A DNA stretch of 64,000 nt. It comes from Pseudomonadota bacterium. Its GTDB lineage: Bacteria; Pseudomonadota; Alphaproteobacteria; Rhizobiales; Rhizobiaceae. How positions within the stretch are numbered: the first letter of the stretch is position 1; each line of letters begins with the position of its first letter. The translations under genes were made by a program, and so were the position numbers. Of the stretch, positions 36,369-45,240 are shown piece after piece. The stretch spans positions 1-64,000 of the forward strand of contig JAEWLS010000002.1 of NCBI GenBank assembly GCA_023457435.1, read 5' to 3'. The notes under the pieces were generated by a model. The model searched no databases. It saw only the letters and a program-made list of their open reading frames with translations, and was not told where the DNA came from.

Positions 36369-37829
36369 TCAGAACACCGGCGGGAACGGACGCCCGCCAC
36401 GGTCGAGCGTGATCCACCGCGTCTCGGTGAACGTGTCGAGCGACCAGCGGCCGCCATGCTTGCCCGATCCGGAGGCCTTGAAGCCGCCGAACGGCACGTG
36501 CGGCTCGTCGTTCACCGAAGAGCAGTTGATGTGGCAGTTGCCGGTATCGAGCCGGTTGACGATGGCGAGGCCGCGCGCCTCGTCCCGCGTCATCACGCCT
36601 GCCGACAGGCCATACTCGGTGTCGTTGGCGATCTGGATCGCCTCGTCGTCGGTCCGGAACGGAATGACCGGCACCACGGGCCCGAAAGTCTCGTCCTGAT
36701 AGAGCTTCATGTCCGGGGTCACGCCGGTGAGGATCGTCGGCTCGACGTAACGGCCCTCGATCTTGCCCCCCAGGACCACCTTGGCACCCTTGGCGATGGC
36801 ATCCTCGAGCTGCTCCTTCACCTTCGCCGTCTGCTTGTCGTTGATGAGCGGCCCGATGATGTGTTCCTTGCTCTTGGTCGGATCGCCGACCTTGAGCTTG
36901 GATGCCCGCTCGATGAAGCGCTTCAGGAACTGGTCGTAGACCTTCTCGTGGACGAGGATCTTCTCGACCGACATGCAGATCTGCCCCTGATGCATGAACG
37001 AGCCGAAATTCGCCGCCTGGGTGGCACGCTCCATCTCGGCGTCCTCGAGCACGATTAGCGAATCCTTGCCGCCGAGTTCGACGCAGCACTTCTTGAGGTG
37101 GGCGCCCGCCTTGGCGGCGATCTGCCGGCCGACCGCTGTCGATCCGGTGAAGGACACGCCCTTGACGTAGGGATGCTCGATCAGCTCGTCGCCGACCTCG
37201 CGGACATGGTCGCGCGAGCATGTGACGACGTTGAGCACGCCCTTGGGCAGCCCCGCCTCCTCGAAGATCTCGGCGAACAGCAGCCCGCCGAGATAGGGCG
37301 TCTCTTCCGACGGCTTCAAGACGATGGTGTTGCCCGCTACCAGCGGGAACATGAACCCGCGTGCGGAGAGGATGCATGGGAAGTTCCACGGGCTGATGAC
37401 GGACACGACGCCCATCGGACGCCGCACCGCCATCGAGACTTTGCCGTACTCGGACGGCAGCACCTCTCCGGTCGAGTTCCACACCGACGCGGCGGCCGCG
37501 TGGAAAACTTCCAGGACGTAGCCGGTCTCGAACATGCCCTTGCCGAACCATCCGCCGCCTTCCGCCTGGATGGCGTCGACGATCTCCATTCGACGCTTCT
37601 CCCAGATCTCGGCGGCCTTGTGCATGATGTGGGCGCGCTTGGAGAAGGGCAGCTGCGACCATTCCGGGAAAGCCGCGTGCGCCGCTTCGATCGCGGCAGC
37701 CGTCTCGGCACGGCCGGAATCCGGCACCTCCGCCCAGACTGAGCCGTCCGCCGGGTTATAGTCATTGAACGTCTTGGCCGCGGCCTTCCAGCCGCCGCCG
37801 ATGTACATGCCTTCGAATACCCGGGCCAT
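36369..37829 (-). CDS. Aldehyde dehydrogenase (last gene of Liv-type operon)
   Basis: A 486-residue NAD(P)-dependent aldehyde dehydrogenase. Landmarks are SPWNFP (catalytic Asn), the Rossmann stretch VSFTGSTAVG, the base Glu in CVELGGKDS, and the nucleophile Cys in HQGQICMSVEK. The C-terminus HVPFGGFKASGSGKHGG is typical. It starts one base after the LivF stop, with AAGGAGG inside the end of livF, so it is coupled to the transporter. It likely oxidises an aldehyde formed from the imported compound. The sequence resembles benzaldehyde or vanillin dehydrogenases, but the substrate is uncertain. Confidence 0.9.
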   Translation of the reverse strand: MARVFEGMYIGGGWKAAAKTFNDYNPADGSVWAEVPDSGRAETAAAIEAAHAAFPEWSQLPFSKRAHIMHKAAEIWEKRRMEIVDAIQAEGGGWFGKGMFETGYVLEVFHAAAASVWNSTGEVLPSEYGKVSMAVRRPMGVVSVISPWNFPCILSARGFMFPLVAGNTIVLKPSEETPYLGGLLFAEIFEEAGLPKGVLNVVTCSRDHVREVGDELIEHPYVKGVSFTGSTAVGRQIAAKAGAHLKKCCVELGGKDSLIVLEDAEMERATQAANFGSFMHQGQICMSVEKILVHEKVYDQFLKRFIERASKLKVGDPTKSKEHIIGPLINDKQTAKVKEQLEDAIAKGAKVVLGGKIEGRYVEPTILTGVTPDMKLYQDETFGPVVPVIPFRTDDEAIQIANDTEYGLSAGVMTRDEARGLAIVNRLDTGNCHINCSSVNDEPHVPFGGFKASGSGKHGGRWSLDTFTETRWITLDRGGRPFPPVF

Positions 37830-37830
37830 C

Positions 37831-39828
37831 TCAAGCCTCCTTCTGCTTTTTCCGCTTCTTTCCAGCGGGGTCGGTTGGACTGTCATTGTCCGGCGGCGTG
37901 TCGTTGGCAGGCGCAGCCGGATAGGTGAACACCGAGAGCGTCTTGCGGCGTTCGGCGACATGCGATGCCGAGATCGCCGCGGCGCGCGCCACGAGCTTCG
38001 CGAGCGCGTCGTTCGGTTGCGGCTGCCGCATCGCAGGTGCCGTCCCGTTGAGCGTAGCACGAATCGGCTTGCGCGGCTTCGCCGCCTGCACGTCGTCGTC
38101 CGTCTGCGCCCCGGCGCTGTTATGGCCGATCAGCGGGCTCTTGGTCGCGGGTTCAGGTGCGGCAGGCTCGACCAGGATGGGGGTCGTCGCCTTGGGCAGG
38201 GTTACGGGCGCTTCGGCAGGCCCTCGCGGCGTGGCGCTCCGGCTCCGCGACACGTGGCGGGTGTGTAGCGTGCCGGCCGACTGCGCCAGCGCCTCGATGT
38301 CGATACCGTAGCGATGCTGGCGCACCGGTTCCGCCGATGCTCCCAGCAGCGAGCGCGGGGCAGCCGCGATCGACGGCGCCTCCGAAACAGGCTCTTGCAT
38401 CGGCGCGGTCGTATCCCGTCTGGTCACGGGTTCGGCCGACGGCCCTAGCAGCAGGCGCGGTGCATGCGATTGCATTGACGACTGCGCCTGCGCCTGCTCA
38501 GCGGCAGGCGCCGGTGCACGGCTCCTGGTCACCGGCTCGGCCGAAGGTCCGAGAAGCATACGCGGCGCGGGCGCCTCCTGTTTTTCCGGCACGGTGCGCT
38601 GACCCGATGGTTCGGCCGATGCCCCAAGCAGCATGCGCGGCGCCGACGTAGCTGAAGGTTCTTCGCGTCGCGTTACCGGCTCGGCCGAAGGTCCCAGCAG
38701 GTAGCGTGGACCGGACGGCGCTACGATGGGCGCGATAGGCTCCGGCGGCCCGGGCGCTGCAGCGCCGGCCGGGCGCGCCGCCTCAACGTGCGCCGCAAGG
38801 CGCCGCGCCGCATTTGCGGCGAGCTGTTCCGCCTGCATGGCCAGATGGAGGGCATCGGGCGAGGCAGCGCGTAACCGCGTTTCGACCTGCGTCATGGCCA
38901 GCGCCTCCCACGGATCGGGTTCGTTCGATGGATCGTAGCGTCCGAGGAACGCGCTCGGCGCGGCGCCTCCGCGCCGCAGGGCGCGCACGAACGCGCCCGA
39001 GATGCCGCCTGCTCGCGCTGCGAGATCGCCGATGAAGCGTCCGATGCCCTCCAGGCCGGATGGCAAGGCGAAGCCTCCGGGCAGGCGGATCGGCGTCGGC
39101 CTGCCGCGGCCGCCCGTCCCGGCGCCGCCGCCGAGATAGGCGTTTATGACGGCCGGGTCGCGCATCAGCGCGTCTGCGGTGTTCTCGCCCGTAATGGCGC
39201 CGTTTTCGATGAGGTAGCCGCGTCCCGCGATCTTGAGGCTGAGCCGCGCATTCTGCTCAACAAGGAGGATGCCGACGCCCGTCGCGGCGATGGCCGACAG
39301 CGACTTGAACAGCTCCTTGGACAGCAGCGGCGACAGGCCGAGCGACGGCTCGTCCAGCATCAGGATGTCGGGCTTCGACATCAGCGCGCGGCCGATTGCG
39401 ACCATCTGCTGCTCGCCGCCGGACATGGTGCGCGCGATCTGCGACTTGCGCTCGGAAAGGCGCGGGAACAGCGCGTAGATCTGCTGAAGCGTGCGCGCCT
39501 CGTCGTGGCGCGCGCGCTTGGCGAAAGCGCCGAGCTGCAGGTTTTCTGCCACCGTCAGGTCGCCGAAGATCCCGCGCCCCTCCGGAACCAGCGCGATGCC
39601 CTCCTCGACGATGAGGTGCGGCTTCATCCGGCCGACCGGGCGCCCGTGCATCGTGACCTCGCCGGCATCGGCGTGCACCATCCCGGCAATCGTCTTGAGG
39701 AGGGTCGACTTGCCGGCGCCGTTGGCGCCCAGGATGACGCAGATCTCGCCCTTGTCGACCTTCAGCGACACGCCTTCCAACGCCCGATGGCGTCCGTACG
39801 AGACGGCAAGGTTCTTCACCTCAAGCAT
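37831..39828 (-). CDS. livF: LivF-type ABC ATPase with long repeat-bearing C-terminal tail
   Basis: A 665-residue protein; ordinary LivF has about 235. Residues 1-233 are a complete ATPase: Walker A GANGAGKST, signature MSGGEQQMVAIGRAL, Walker B ILMLDEPSLGL. The remaining 430 residues are Ala/Pro-rich and probably disordered, with a helical patch near 305-350. Five copies of PRxLLGxSAEPV start at residues 374, 397, 422, 457 and 491. The tail ends in a lysine-rich GKKRKKQKEA. The repeats differ in codon use, so they are old and conserved at the protein level. The start overlaps livG by 8 bp. The core drives uptake with LivHMG; the tail function is unknown. Confidence 0.9.
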   Translation of the reverse strand: MLEVKNLAVSYGRHRALEGVSLKVDKGEICVILGANGAGKSTLLKTIAGMVHADAGEVTMHGRPVGRMKPHLIVEEGIALVPEGRGIFGDLTVAENLQLGAFAKRARHDEARTLQQIYALFPRLSERKSQIARTMSGGEQQMVAIGRALMSKPDILMLDEPSLGLSPLLSKELFKSLSAIAATGVGILLVEQNARLSLKIAGRGYLIENGAITGENTADALMRDPAVINAYLGGGAGTGGRGRPTPIRLPGGFALPSGLEGIGRFIGDLAARAGGISGAFVRALRRGGAAPSAFLGRYDPSNEPDPWEALAMTQVETRLRAASPDALHLAMQAEQLAANAARRLAAHVEAARPAGAAAPGPPEPIAPIVAPSGPRYLLGPSAEPVTRREEPSATSAPRMLLGASAEPSGQRTVPEKQEAPAPRMLLGPSAEPVTRSRAPAPAAEQAQAQSSMQSHAPRLLLGPSAEPVTRRDTTAPMQEPVSEAPSIAAAPRSLLGASAEPVRQHRYGIDIEALAQSAGTLHTRHVSRSRSATPRGPAEAPVTLPKATTPILVEPAAPEPATKSPLIGHNSAGAQTDDDVQAAKPRKPIRATLNGTAPAMRQPQPNDALAKLVARAAAISASHVAERRKTLSVFTYPAAPANDTPPDNDSPTDPAGKKRKKQKEA
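38314..38709 (-). repeat. Region encoding five PRxLLGxSAEPV repeats in LivF tail
   Basis: The five copies are PRYLLGPSAEPVTRR, PRMLLGASAEPSGQR, PRMLLGPSAEPVTRS, PRLLLGPSAEPVTRR and PRSLLGASAEPVRQH. Spacing is 23, 25, 35 and 34 residues. The DNA copies differ at many third positions, so this is not a recent tandem duplication or an assembly artefact. Confidence 0.9.
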
Positions 39829-40552
39829 CGTCGTCGCCCAGATAGGCCCGTACCACGTCCGGGTTGGCGAGGGTCTCGGCCACGCCGCCTTCAGCGATCT
39901 TCACGCTGCTCGACATGACGACGCAGCGGTCGCACAGCTCGCGGATTGCATCCATGACGTGCTCGACCATGATGATGGTCCGGCCTTCGACACGCAGGTC
40001 GCGGATCAGCGCGATGCCGATCCGGAGCTCGCTCGGGTTGAGACCGGCGAGCCACTCGTCGAGCAGCAGCACGCGCGGGTCGGACGCCAGCGCGCGCGCC
40101 AGTTCGACGCGTTTCTGGTCGATGTAGGTCATCGCGCCGACCGGGGTGTGCGCGCGGCCGCGAAGGCCGACCCGCTCGAGCAGCCGGTGCGCCAGCGCGC
40201 GTGCTGCGTCGCCCCATAGCCGGCTGTGCCCGAACACCGCACCGGCCATGACGTTGCCCTCCGCATCGAGCGACGGGAGCATGCGCACGAGCTGGAAAGT
40301 GCGCGACACGCCGCGCTGCGCTATGCGGTGCGCCGGCAGCCCGGAAATGCGCTCTCCGCCGAGCGATATCTCGCCCGCCGTCGGCTTGAGCGCGCCCGAG
40401 ATCAGGTTGAGCATAGTCGTCTTGCCGGAGCCGTTCGGGCCGATCAGGCCGAGAAGTTCGCCGGCCTTCACCTCGAACGACACGTCGTTGACGGCGAGGA
40501 GACCGCCGAACGCCTTGCGCGCGCCGCGTACCGAGAGCGAGGCGGCGCTCAT
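39821..40552 (-). CDS. livG: Branched-chain amino-acid-type ABC ATPase LivG
   Basis: A 243-residue ATPase of the hydrophobic amino-acid uptake family. Motifs are Walker A GPNGSGKTT, the family insert with SRTFQLVRMLPSLDAEGNV, and Walker B VLLLDEWLAGLNP. The signature region reads AMTYIDQKRVELARAL, in which the usual LSGGQ is replaced by MTYIDQ. This form, with a Leu/Met-x-Tyr pattern, occurs in some LivG-like proteins, but here it departs strongly from the canonical sequence. ATG 40552 overlaps the stop of livM as ATGA. Confidence 0.87.
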   Translation of the reverse strand: MSAASLSVRGARKAFGGLLAVNDVSFEVKAGELLGLIGPNGSGKTTMLNLISGALKPTAGEISLGGERISGLPAHRIAQRGVSRTFQLVRMLPSLDAEGNVMAGAVFGHSRLWGDAARALAHRLLERVGLRGRAHTPVGAMTYIDQKRVELARALASDPRVLLLDEWLAGLNPSELRIGIALIRDLRVEGRTIIMVEHVMDAIRELCDRCVVMSSSVKIAEGGVAETLANPDVVRAYLGDDDA

Positions 40553-41511
40553 GCCGCCTTCTCCGCGCCGACGGGACTCGCGCGCCGCCTCATCCCGTCC
40601 CGCGCCTTCTCGATGAGGCCGGTCACGCCGTTGGGGATCAGGTAAACGACCGCCAGGAACGCAAGTCCGACCACGATCATCGTGTGGTTCGGGAAGTTGG
40701 ACGAGATGAAGTCCATCACGATCGTGAACGGGATGACGCCGACCAGCGGCCCCCAGATGCGCTTGGTGCCGCCGAGCAGGGCCATGATGACCACCTGGAA
40801 CGAGATCATCGGATTGAAGGCCGAAGGTGGCTCGATGTAGGTGTAGCGCGGCGCGGTGATGGCGCCGGCGATGGCGATGAACGCGCCGGATATCATGAAC
40901 AGGATGACCTTCGCGCGCGCTGTGTCGATGCCGACATGGCGTGCCACGGTCTCGTCGTTGCCGATGACGTTCATGGCGAAGCCGAGCCGGGATCGTTCGA
41001 TCAGGAATGCCGTGACGAACACCGCGGCCGTGAGTGCGAGCAGCATCCAGTAGATGTGGGCCTCGGTGAAGTCGGTGAAGACGTAGAGTCCCATCGCCGT
41101 CGCGAACTTCGTCTGCGTCCAGGTTACCACCTGCCGCACGAACTCGGCGAGACCGAACGTGAATATGACGAAGTAGACGCCCGAGATGCGCAGCGTCGCT
41201 GCTCCGACGAGGCCCGCCACCAGCGCCCCGATAGCCGCTGCGATGAGGATCAGCAGCGGATAGGGCAGTATGTCGATCCCGAGGCCGACGCTGTAGGTGC
41301 CCAGGCCGTAGAACGCCGCGGTCGCCAGCGACACGTAGTGGGTCGGTCCGGAGAACAGTGCCCATGAGGTGCACAGCGCCGCATAGAGCATGATGTTGAC
41401 GGAAAGCGACAGGTAGAATCCCTGGTCTGCGAACGGCAGCAGCGAAGCTGCGGCGACCATTGCAATGCCGGCGAGCAGCCGGCGTATCTCGCTGCCGGTC
41501 AGCGCGTTCAC
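40549..41511 (-). CDS. livM: Branched-chain amino-acid-type ABC permease LivM
   Basis: A 320-residue inner-membrane permease with about nine membrane segments. The conserved ATPase-contact region is ARHVGIDTARAKVILFMISGAFIAIAGA (shown here in part as VGIDTARAKVILFMIS). The start is GTG 41511, which overlaps the LivH stop as GTGA. It pairs with LivH to form the channel for the solute bound by the binding protein at 42431. Confidence 0.9.
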   Translation of the reverse strand: MNALTGSEIRRLLAGIAMVAAASLLPFADQGFYLSLSVNIMLYAALCTSWALFSGPTHYVSLATAAFYGLGTYSVGLGIDILPYPLLILIAAAIGALVAGLVGAATLRISGVYFVIFTFGLAEFVRQVVTWTQTKFATAMGLYVFTDFTEAHIYWMLLALTAAVFVTAFLIERSRLGFAMNVIGNDETVARHVGIDTARAKVILFMISGAFIAIAGAITAPRYTYIEPPSAFNPMISFQVVIMALLGGTKRIWGPLVGVIPFTIVMDFISSNFPNHTMIVVGLAFLAVVYLIPNGVTGLIEKARDGMRRRASPVGAEKAA

Positions 41512-42374
41512 GTCGGCGCCCTCCCGAAGATGCCTTGCGGGCGGAAGAGCAGTACCAAGATGAACAGCATGTAGGTGGCGGCCAGCGTCAGTCCGGGGTC
41601 GATGAGGCTAGCGACAAGCGTTTCCGATATGCCGAGGATCAGCGCTGCCAGGATCGCGCCGCGCAGGTCGCCGACGCCGCCCATGATGACGATGATCAGC
41701 GCCTTCATGGTGAAGACCACGCCCATTGAGGCGTTGAAGGTGTAGAACGACGAAAGCAGCGCACCGCCTGCAGCGGTGAGCGCTCCGCCGAGCGCGAACG
41801 CGATGGCCGTTGTCCGGGCAACGTCGATGGCAACGAGATTGGCCGAGCGCGGATCGACCGCGACTGCACGCATCGCTGTGCCCTGGCGCGTACGGTAAAG
41901 GAAGTACCATAGCCCGCCACAGATGATCGCCGCCGCTGCGAAGGCGACGACGCGGTTGAGGCCGTAGGAGTTGCCGAAGATGTCGAAGCGCTCGGCGAGG
42001 AAGGTGTAGGAGCGGTACTCGCCGCCGAAGGCGAGGATCATGAGCCCCTGCATCAGGAACAGCAGGCCGAACGTGGCAAGGATGGAATCGACTTCGAGCT
42101 GGCCACGGTTCTTGGCGCGCTTGACCAGCGGCTCGAGCGCGACGCGGTAGATCGCCCAGTTCACCGCGAACGCGCCCGGCGCGATGATGATCAGGCCGAT
42201 CAGCGGGTTGATCGACAGGCCGGTGTACAGCCAGAACGCCACGAAGCATGCGGCGACTAGCGTCTCGCCGTTGCCGAGGTTCATGATCCGCGCCACGCCG
42301 TATTGCAGCGTGAGACCGAGCGCGACCAGCGCATAGGTGCCGCTGAGCAGTATGCCGGTGACGAGGATGTTCAT
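41508..42374 (-). CDS. livH: Branched-chain amino-acid-type ABC permease LivH
   Basis: A 288-residue permease with eight or so hydrophobic segments, opening MNILVTGILLSGTYALVALG, a typical LivH beginning. The conserved AVAVDPRSANLVAIDVART loop is the ATPase-docking site. It lies between the hairpin after the binding protein and LivM. The substrate may be an aromatic or acyl compound rather than leucine, judging from the flanking aldehyde dehydrogenases. Confidence 0.9.
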   Translation of the reverse strand: MNILVTGILLSGTYALVALGLTLQYGVARIMNLGNGETLVAACFVAFWLYTGLSINPLIGLIIIAPGAFAVNWAIYRVALEPLVKRAKNRGQLEVDSILATFGLLFLMQGLMILAFGGEYRSYTFLAERFDIFGNSYGLNRVVAFAAAAIICGGLWYFLYRTRQGTAMRAVAVDPRSANLVAIDVARTTAIAFALGGALTAAGGALLSSFYTFNASMGVVFTMKALIIVIMGGVGDLRGAILAALILGISETLVASLIDPGLTLAATYMLFILVLLFRPQGIFGRAPT

Positions 42375-42392
42375 CGTTTCCTTCGCGAGTTT

Positions 42393-42419
42393 GGCCGGGC
42401 CGATCTTGTCGGCCCGGCC
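42393..42419 (-). terminator. Intercistronic hairpin after Liv binding-protein gene
   Basis: GGCCGGGCCGA, a five-base loop and TCGGCCCGGCC form an 11-bp perfect stem between the binding-protein gene and livH. The lack of a T-tract suggests message stabilisation or partial termination. Confidence 0.62.
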
Positions 42420-42430
42420 TTGATGTCAGC

Positions 42431-43627
42431 TTACCAGGCCGGCTTCTTGACCGGCTCGCCGGCGACTTCCAGGCCGTCCGCGGCAACCGCCTTGAACACG
42501 CCGTTGTCCCACTGGCCGACCGTCCATACCTTGGCGTTGACGTTCTCCGGCATCGAGATCGGACCGATCACGGTGTCGAAGGTGTTTGCACGGATCGCCT
42601 CGACCACCTTTGCGCGGTCCTTCGTGCCGGCCTTCTCGATCGCCTGGCCCAGGATCTGCAGGCCCGCATAGGTCGTGGCGGACGCCCAGTAGTCGGGATC
42701 GACGCCGGTGTCGGCCTTGCTCGTGGCGAAGTAGGCCTTGATCTTCTCGTCGTTGCTGTTGACGCCACCAATGCCGAGAATGCCGTTGGCCTTTTCCTTG
42801 AAGCGGCCAGCGAAGGCCGGGAACGCCGTACCGACGCCGGTGTAGAAGGCGCCGACGTCGAGGCCCTGGACCTGGGCCTGCTCGGTCAGCGCGAAGGTGT
42901 CGCCCGGATAGGAGAAGGCAACGAACGCGTCGGGGGATGCCGCCTTGGCGCCGCTGATGACCGGCGCGAGGTCCTGCGTGCCGAGCGGGTACGAGGTCTC
43001 GTAGACGATGTCGAAGCCGGCCTCGGTCAGTGCCGGCTTGGCCGCGCCGATGAGCTCGAGGCCGAACGCGTCGGCAACGTTCACAAGCGCCACCTTGTTG
43101 CCGATATCGCCCTTGTCCTTAAGCTTCTTCAGCGTCTGGACGACGCCGTCGGCGAGCTGTTTCGATGTGCCGAGCATCCAGAACGAATTCGGCCAGCGCT
43201 TGGCGAACTCGGTCACACCATCGGTCGCCGCACTGGTCGTGATGTGCGGATAGCCGTAGCGGGCGATGATCGGCGCCGTCGCGATGTTCAGGCCCGTCGA
43301 GTATGGCGTGACGATGAAGTCGACATTGTCGACGGTGGCGAGACGCTGGATGTTCTTGATCGCCTCTTCGCCGTTGGTCTTGTCGTCGTACTCGACGAGC
43401 TCGAGCTTCATCTTCGTGCCGCCGACGTTCAGACCGCCGGCGTCGTTGATCTCCTTCATCCACATCTGGATGTTCGGCCAGTGGGTGACGGCAGCGCCGC
43501 CAGCCAGCGGGCCCGACTTCGGCGCGCTGGCGCCGATCTTGATGGTTTCCTGCGCCAGCGCCGGTGCGCCGGCAAGGCCGATAGCCGCCGCCGAGGTGGC
43601 GAGTGCGATGAATGTACGTCTCAGCAT
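42431..43627 (-). CDS. Branched-chain amino-acid-type periplasmic binding protein
   Basis: A 398-residue exported protein of the family-6 (leucine-binding-type) class. The signal peptide covers residues 1-25 (ending APALAQ). The mature protein starts ETIKIGASAPKSGPLAGG, with the ligand-site region VTPYSTGLNIATAPII. Relatives bind branched-chain amino acids, urea, amides or aromatic acids. It starts 51 bp after the aldehyde dehydrogenase stop. The flanking dehydrogenases make an aromatic or aldehyde-yielding ligand plausible. Confidence 0.9.
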   Translation of the reverse strand: MLRRTFIALATSAAAIGLAGAPALAQETIKIGASAPKSGPLAGGAAVTHWPNIQMWMKEINDAGGLNVGGTKMKLELVEYDDKTNGEEAIKNIQRLATVDNVDFIVTPYSTGLNIATAPIIARYGYPHITTSAATDGVTEFAKRWPNSFWMLGTSKQLADGVVQTLKKLKDKGDIGNKVALVNVADAFGLELIGAAKPALTEAGFDIVYETSYPLGTQDLAPVISGAKAASPDAFVAFSYPGDTFALTEQAQVQGLDVGAFYTGVGTAFPAFAGRFKEKANGILGIGGVNSNDEKIKAYFATSKADTGVDPDYWASATTYAGLQILGQAIEKAGTKDRAKVVEAIRANTFDTVIGPISMPENVNAKVWTVGQWDNGVFKAVAADGLEVAGEPVKKPAW

Positions 43628-43678
43628 GTATTCCTCCCAGTTTGGCCAGTCACGACGCGGACTTTCGCGCCACTCTCC

Positions 43679-45070
43679 TCAGATCGGGTAAACCTGCTTC
43701 CCGCCCTGAATGGTGATCCACCGAAGCTCGGTGAATTCGTCGATGCCGGCAGTGCCGCCGAAGCGGCCCCATCCGGACGATTTCATGCCGCCGAACGGCA
43801 TTTGTGGCTCGTCGTGGATTGTCGAGCCGTTGATATGGCAGATGCCCGTCTCCAACCGCCGCGCCACGTCGAGGGCCCGCGTCACGTCGCGCCCGAAAAC
43901 CGCAGCCGCCAGCCCATATTCCGTGTCGTTGGCGATCGAGACCGCCTCGTCGATGTCGCCGAAACGTATGATCGACGCCACCGGCCCGAACGTCTCCTCA
44001 TGGTAGACGCGCATGTCTCCCGACACGCCGTCGAGGACCGTCGGCTCCAGCCACGCGCCGCGCTGTCCTCCCCCCGCGACGAGCCGGGCGCCCTTGCGAA
44101 GCGCGTCGTCGATCAGCGTCTTGACGCGCATCGCCGCCTGTTCGCCGATCATGGCGCCGAAGCGGGCGCCATCGCCCCGCGAATCCTCCTGCGCGAGGGC
44201 GACTGCGCGATCGCGCAGCTGCGCGGTGAAGGCGTCGGCGACGTCGTCGTGAACGATGACGCGTTCCGTCGACATGCAGATCTGGCCCTGGTGGAAGAAG
44301 GCGCCGTAGGCGGCCGCTCGCGCCGCTTCCTCAACATCGGCGTCGTCCAGGACGATGAGCGGGGCCTTGCCGCCGAGTTCGAGCAGCGAACGCTTGAGAT
44401 ACTTGGCGCACAGCGCCGCGATCATGCGGCCCGCGCGCGTCGAGCCGGTGAAGTTGACGCGCCTGACCGCTGGATGCGCGATCAGCGCCTCGACCACCTC
44501 CGGTGCGCGCGCATCCTCGTTGTGCACGACCGAAACGACGCCGCTTGGGAACCCCGCCTCCGCCAGGATCTCGCCAATCAGCCCGTGCACGCCGGGACAC
44601 AGCTCCGACGCCTTGAAGACGATGGTGTTGCCACAGGCGAGCGGCGTCGCCACCGCCCGTACCCCAAGCACCACTGGCGCGTTCCACGGCGCCATAGACA
44701 GAACCACACCGCAGGGCTGGCGGATCGCCATCGACATCATTCCAGGTCGGTCGGTCGGGACCGTCTCGCCGGTGATACGCGTGGTCAGGGACGCTGCCTC
44801 GCGCAAGATCGACGCGCCAAGCTTGACGTTGAGCTCGCCCCAGCCGCGTGTGCCGCCGGTTTCCGCGGAGATCGTGCGGATCACCTCCTCGCCGCGCGCC
44901 TCGAGGATATCCGCGGCGCGGTCGAGCAATCGGCGACGCTGGCCGGGACCGCTCGCCGACCATGCTGGAAAAGCAGACGCGGCGACGTTCGCTGCATGGC
45001 GCGCTTCGGCCACGCTCGCAGTTGCGACGCTGCTGGCCCTCGCGTTGCGCTCAAGCAGTGCGTTCGCCAT
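43679..45070 (-). CDS. Aldehyde dehydrogenase, vanillin/benzaldehyde dehydrogenase-like
   Basis: A 463-residue NAD(P)-dependent enzyme. It has the catalytic Asn in MAPWNAPV, NFTGSTRAG, the base Glu in LLELGGKAPL and the nucleophile Cys in HQGQICMSTERV. The sequence resembles vanillin and salicylaldehyde dehydrogenases. ATG 45070 overlaps the stop of a 13-codon reading frame that has a strong binding site, so translation is probably coupled. With this start the N-terminus is some 20-25 residues shorter than usual relatives. A TTG at 45145 would lengthen it but lacks a binding site. First large gene of the Liv-type operon, controlled by the AraC-type regulator upstream. Confidence 0.87.
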   Translation of the reverse strand: MANALLERNARASSVATASVAEARHAANVAASAFPAWSASGPGQRRRLLDRAADILEARGEEVIRTISAETGGTRGWGELNVKLGASILREAASLTTRITGETVPTDRPGMMSMAIRQPCGVVLSMAPWNAPVVLGVRAVATPLACGNTIVFKASELCPGVHGLIGEILAEAGFPSGVVSVVHNEDARAPEVVEALIAHPAVRRVNFTGSTRAGRMIAALCAKYLKRSLLELGGKAPLIVLDDADVEEAARAAAYGAFFHQGQICMSTERVIVHDDVADAFTAQLRDRAVALAQEDSRGDGARFGAMIGEQAAMRVKTLIDDALRKGARLVAGGGQRGAWLEPTVLDGVSGDMRVYHEETFGPVASIIRFGDIDEAVSIANDTEYGLAAAVFGRDVTRALDVARRLETGICHINGSTIHDEPQMPFGGMKSSGWGRFGGTAGIDEFTELRWITIQGGKQVYPI

Positions 45071-45111
45071 CAGGTCCCGAAGCCGGAGGTTGCACGAACA
45101 TGCGTTGTCAT
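45070..45111 (-). CDS. Possible 13-residue leader peptide
   Basis: ATG 45111 is preceded by GGGAGGAG at six bases and encodes MTTHVRATSGFGT, ending in TGA that overlaps the aldehyde dehydrogenase ATG by one base (TGATG). The best ribosome binding site of the operon therefore serves this short frame, not the enzyme. It may couple translation or act as a leader. A sequencing frameshift that hides a longer N-terminus is an alternative. Confidence 0.45.
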   Translation of the reverse strand: MTTHVRATSGFGT

Positions 45112-45170
45112 TGGAGGCTCCTCCCAAAGCCGGTCCAATTAGCAAACACGAAGATGCCCTCGCGTTGAAA

Positions 45171-45204
45171 TGCAGATTTCCGGCTATTTGTTGCAGATAT
45201 CTGG
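45171..45204. promoter_or_regulatory. AraC-type operator, direct repeat with 21-bp period
   Basis: TGCAGATTTCCGG (45171-45183) and TGCAGATATCTGG (45192-45204) match at 11 of 13 positions, and their starts are 21 bp apart. This is the normal layout of AraC/XylS half-sites on one face of the helix. It lies between the regulator gene and the divergent aldehyde dehydrogenase. Confidence 0.7.
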
Positions 45205-45240
45205 TAGACTGTTTTCATACAATGTTCGCAGGCTATCGCA

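Noticed and set aside
43679..45145. TTG 45145 as start of the aldehyde dehydrogenase
   Set aside because: No binding site, and the added residues (cysteine-rich) do not look like an aldehyde dehydrogenase N-terminus.
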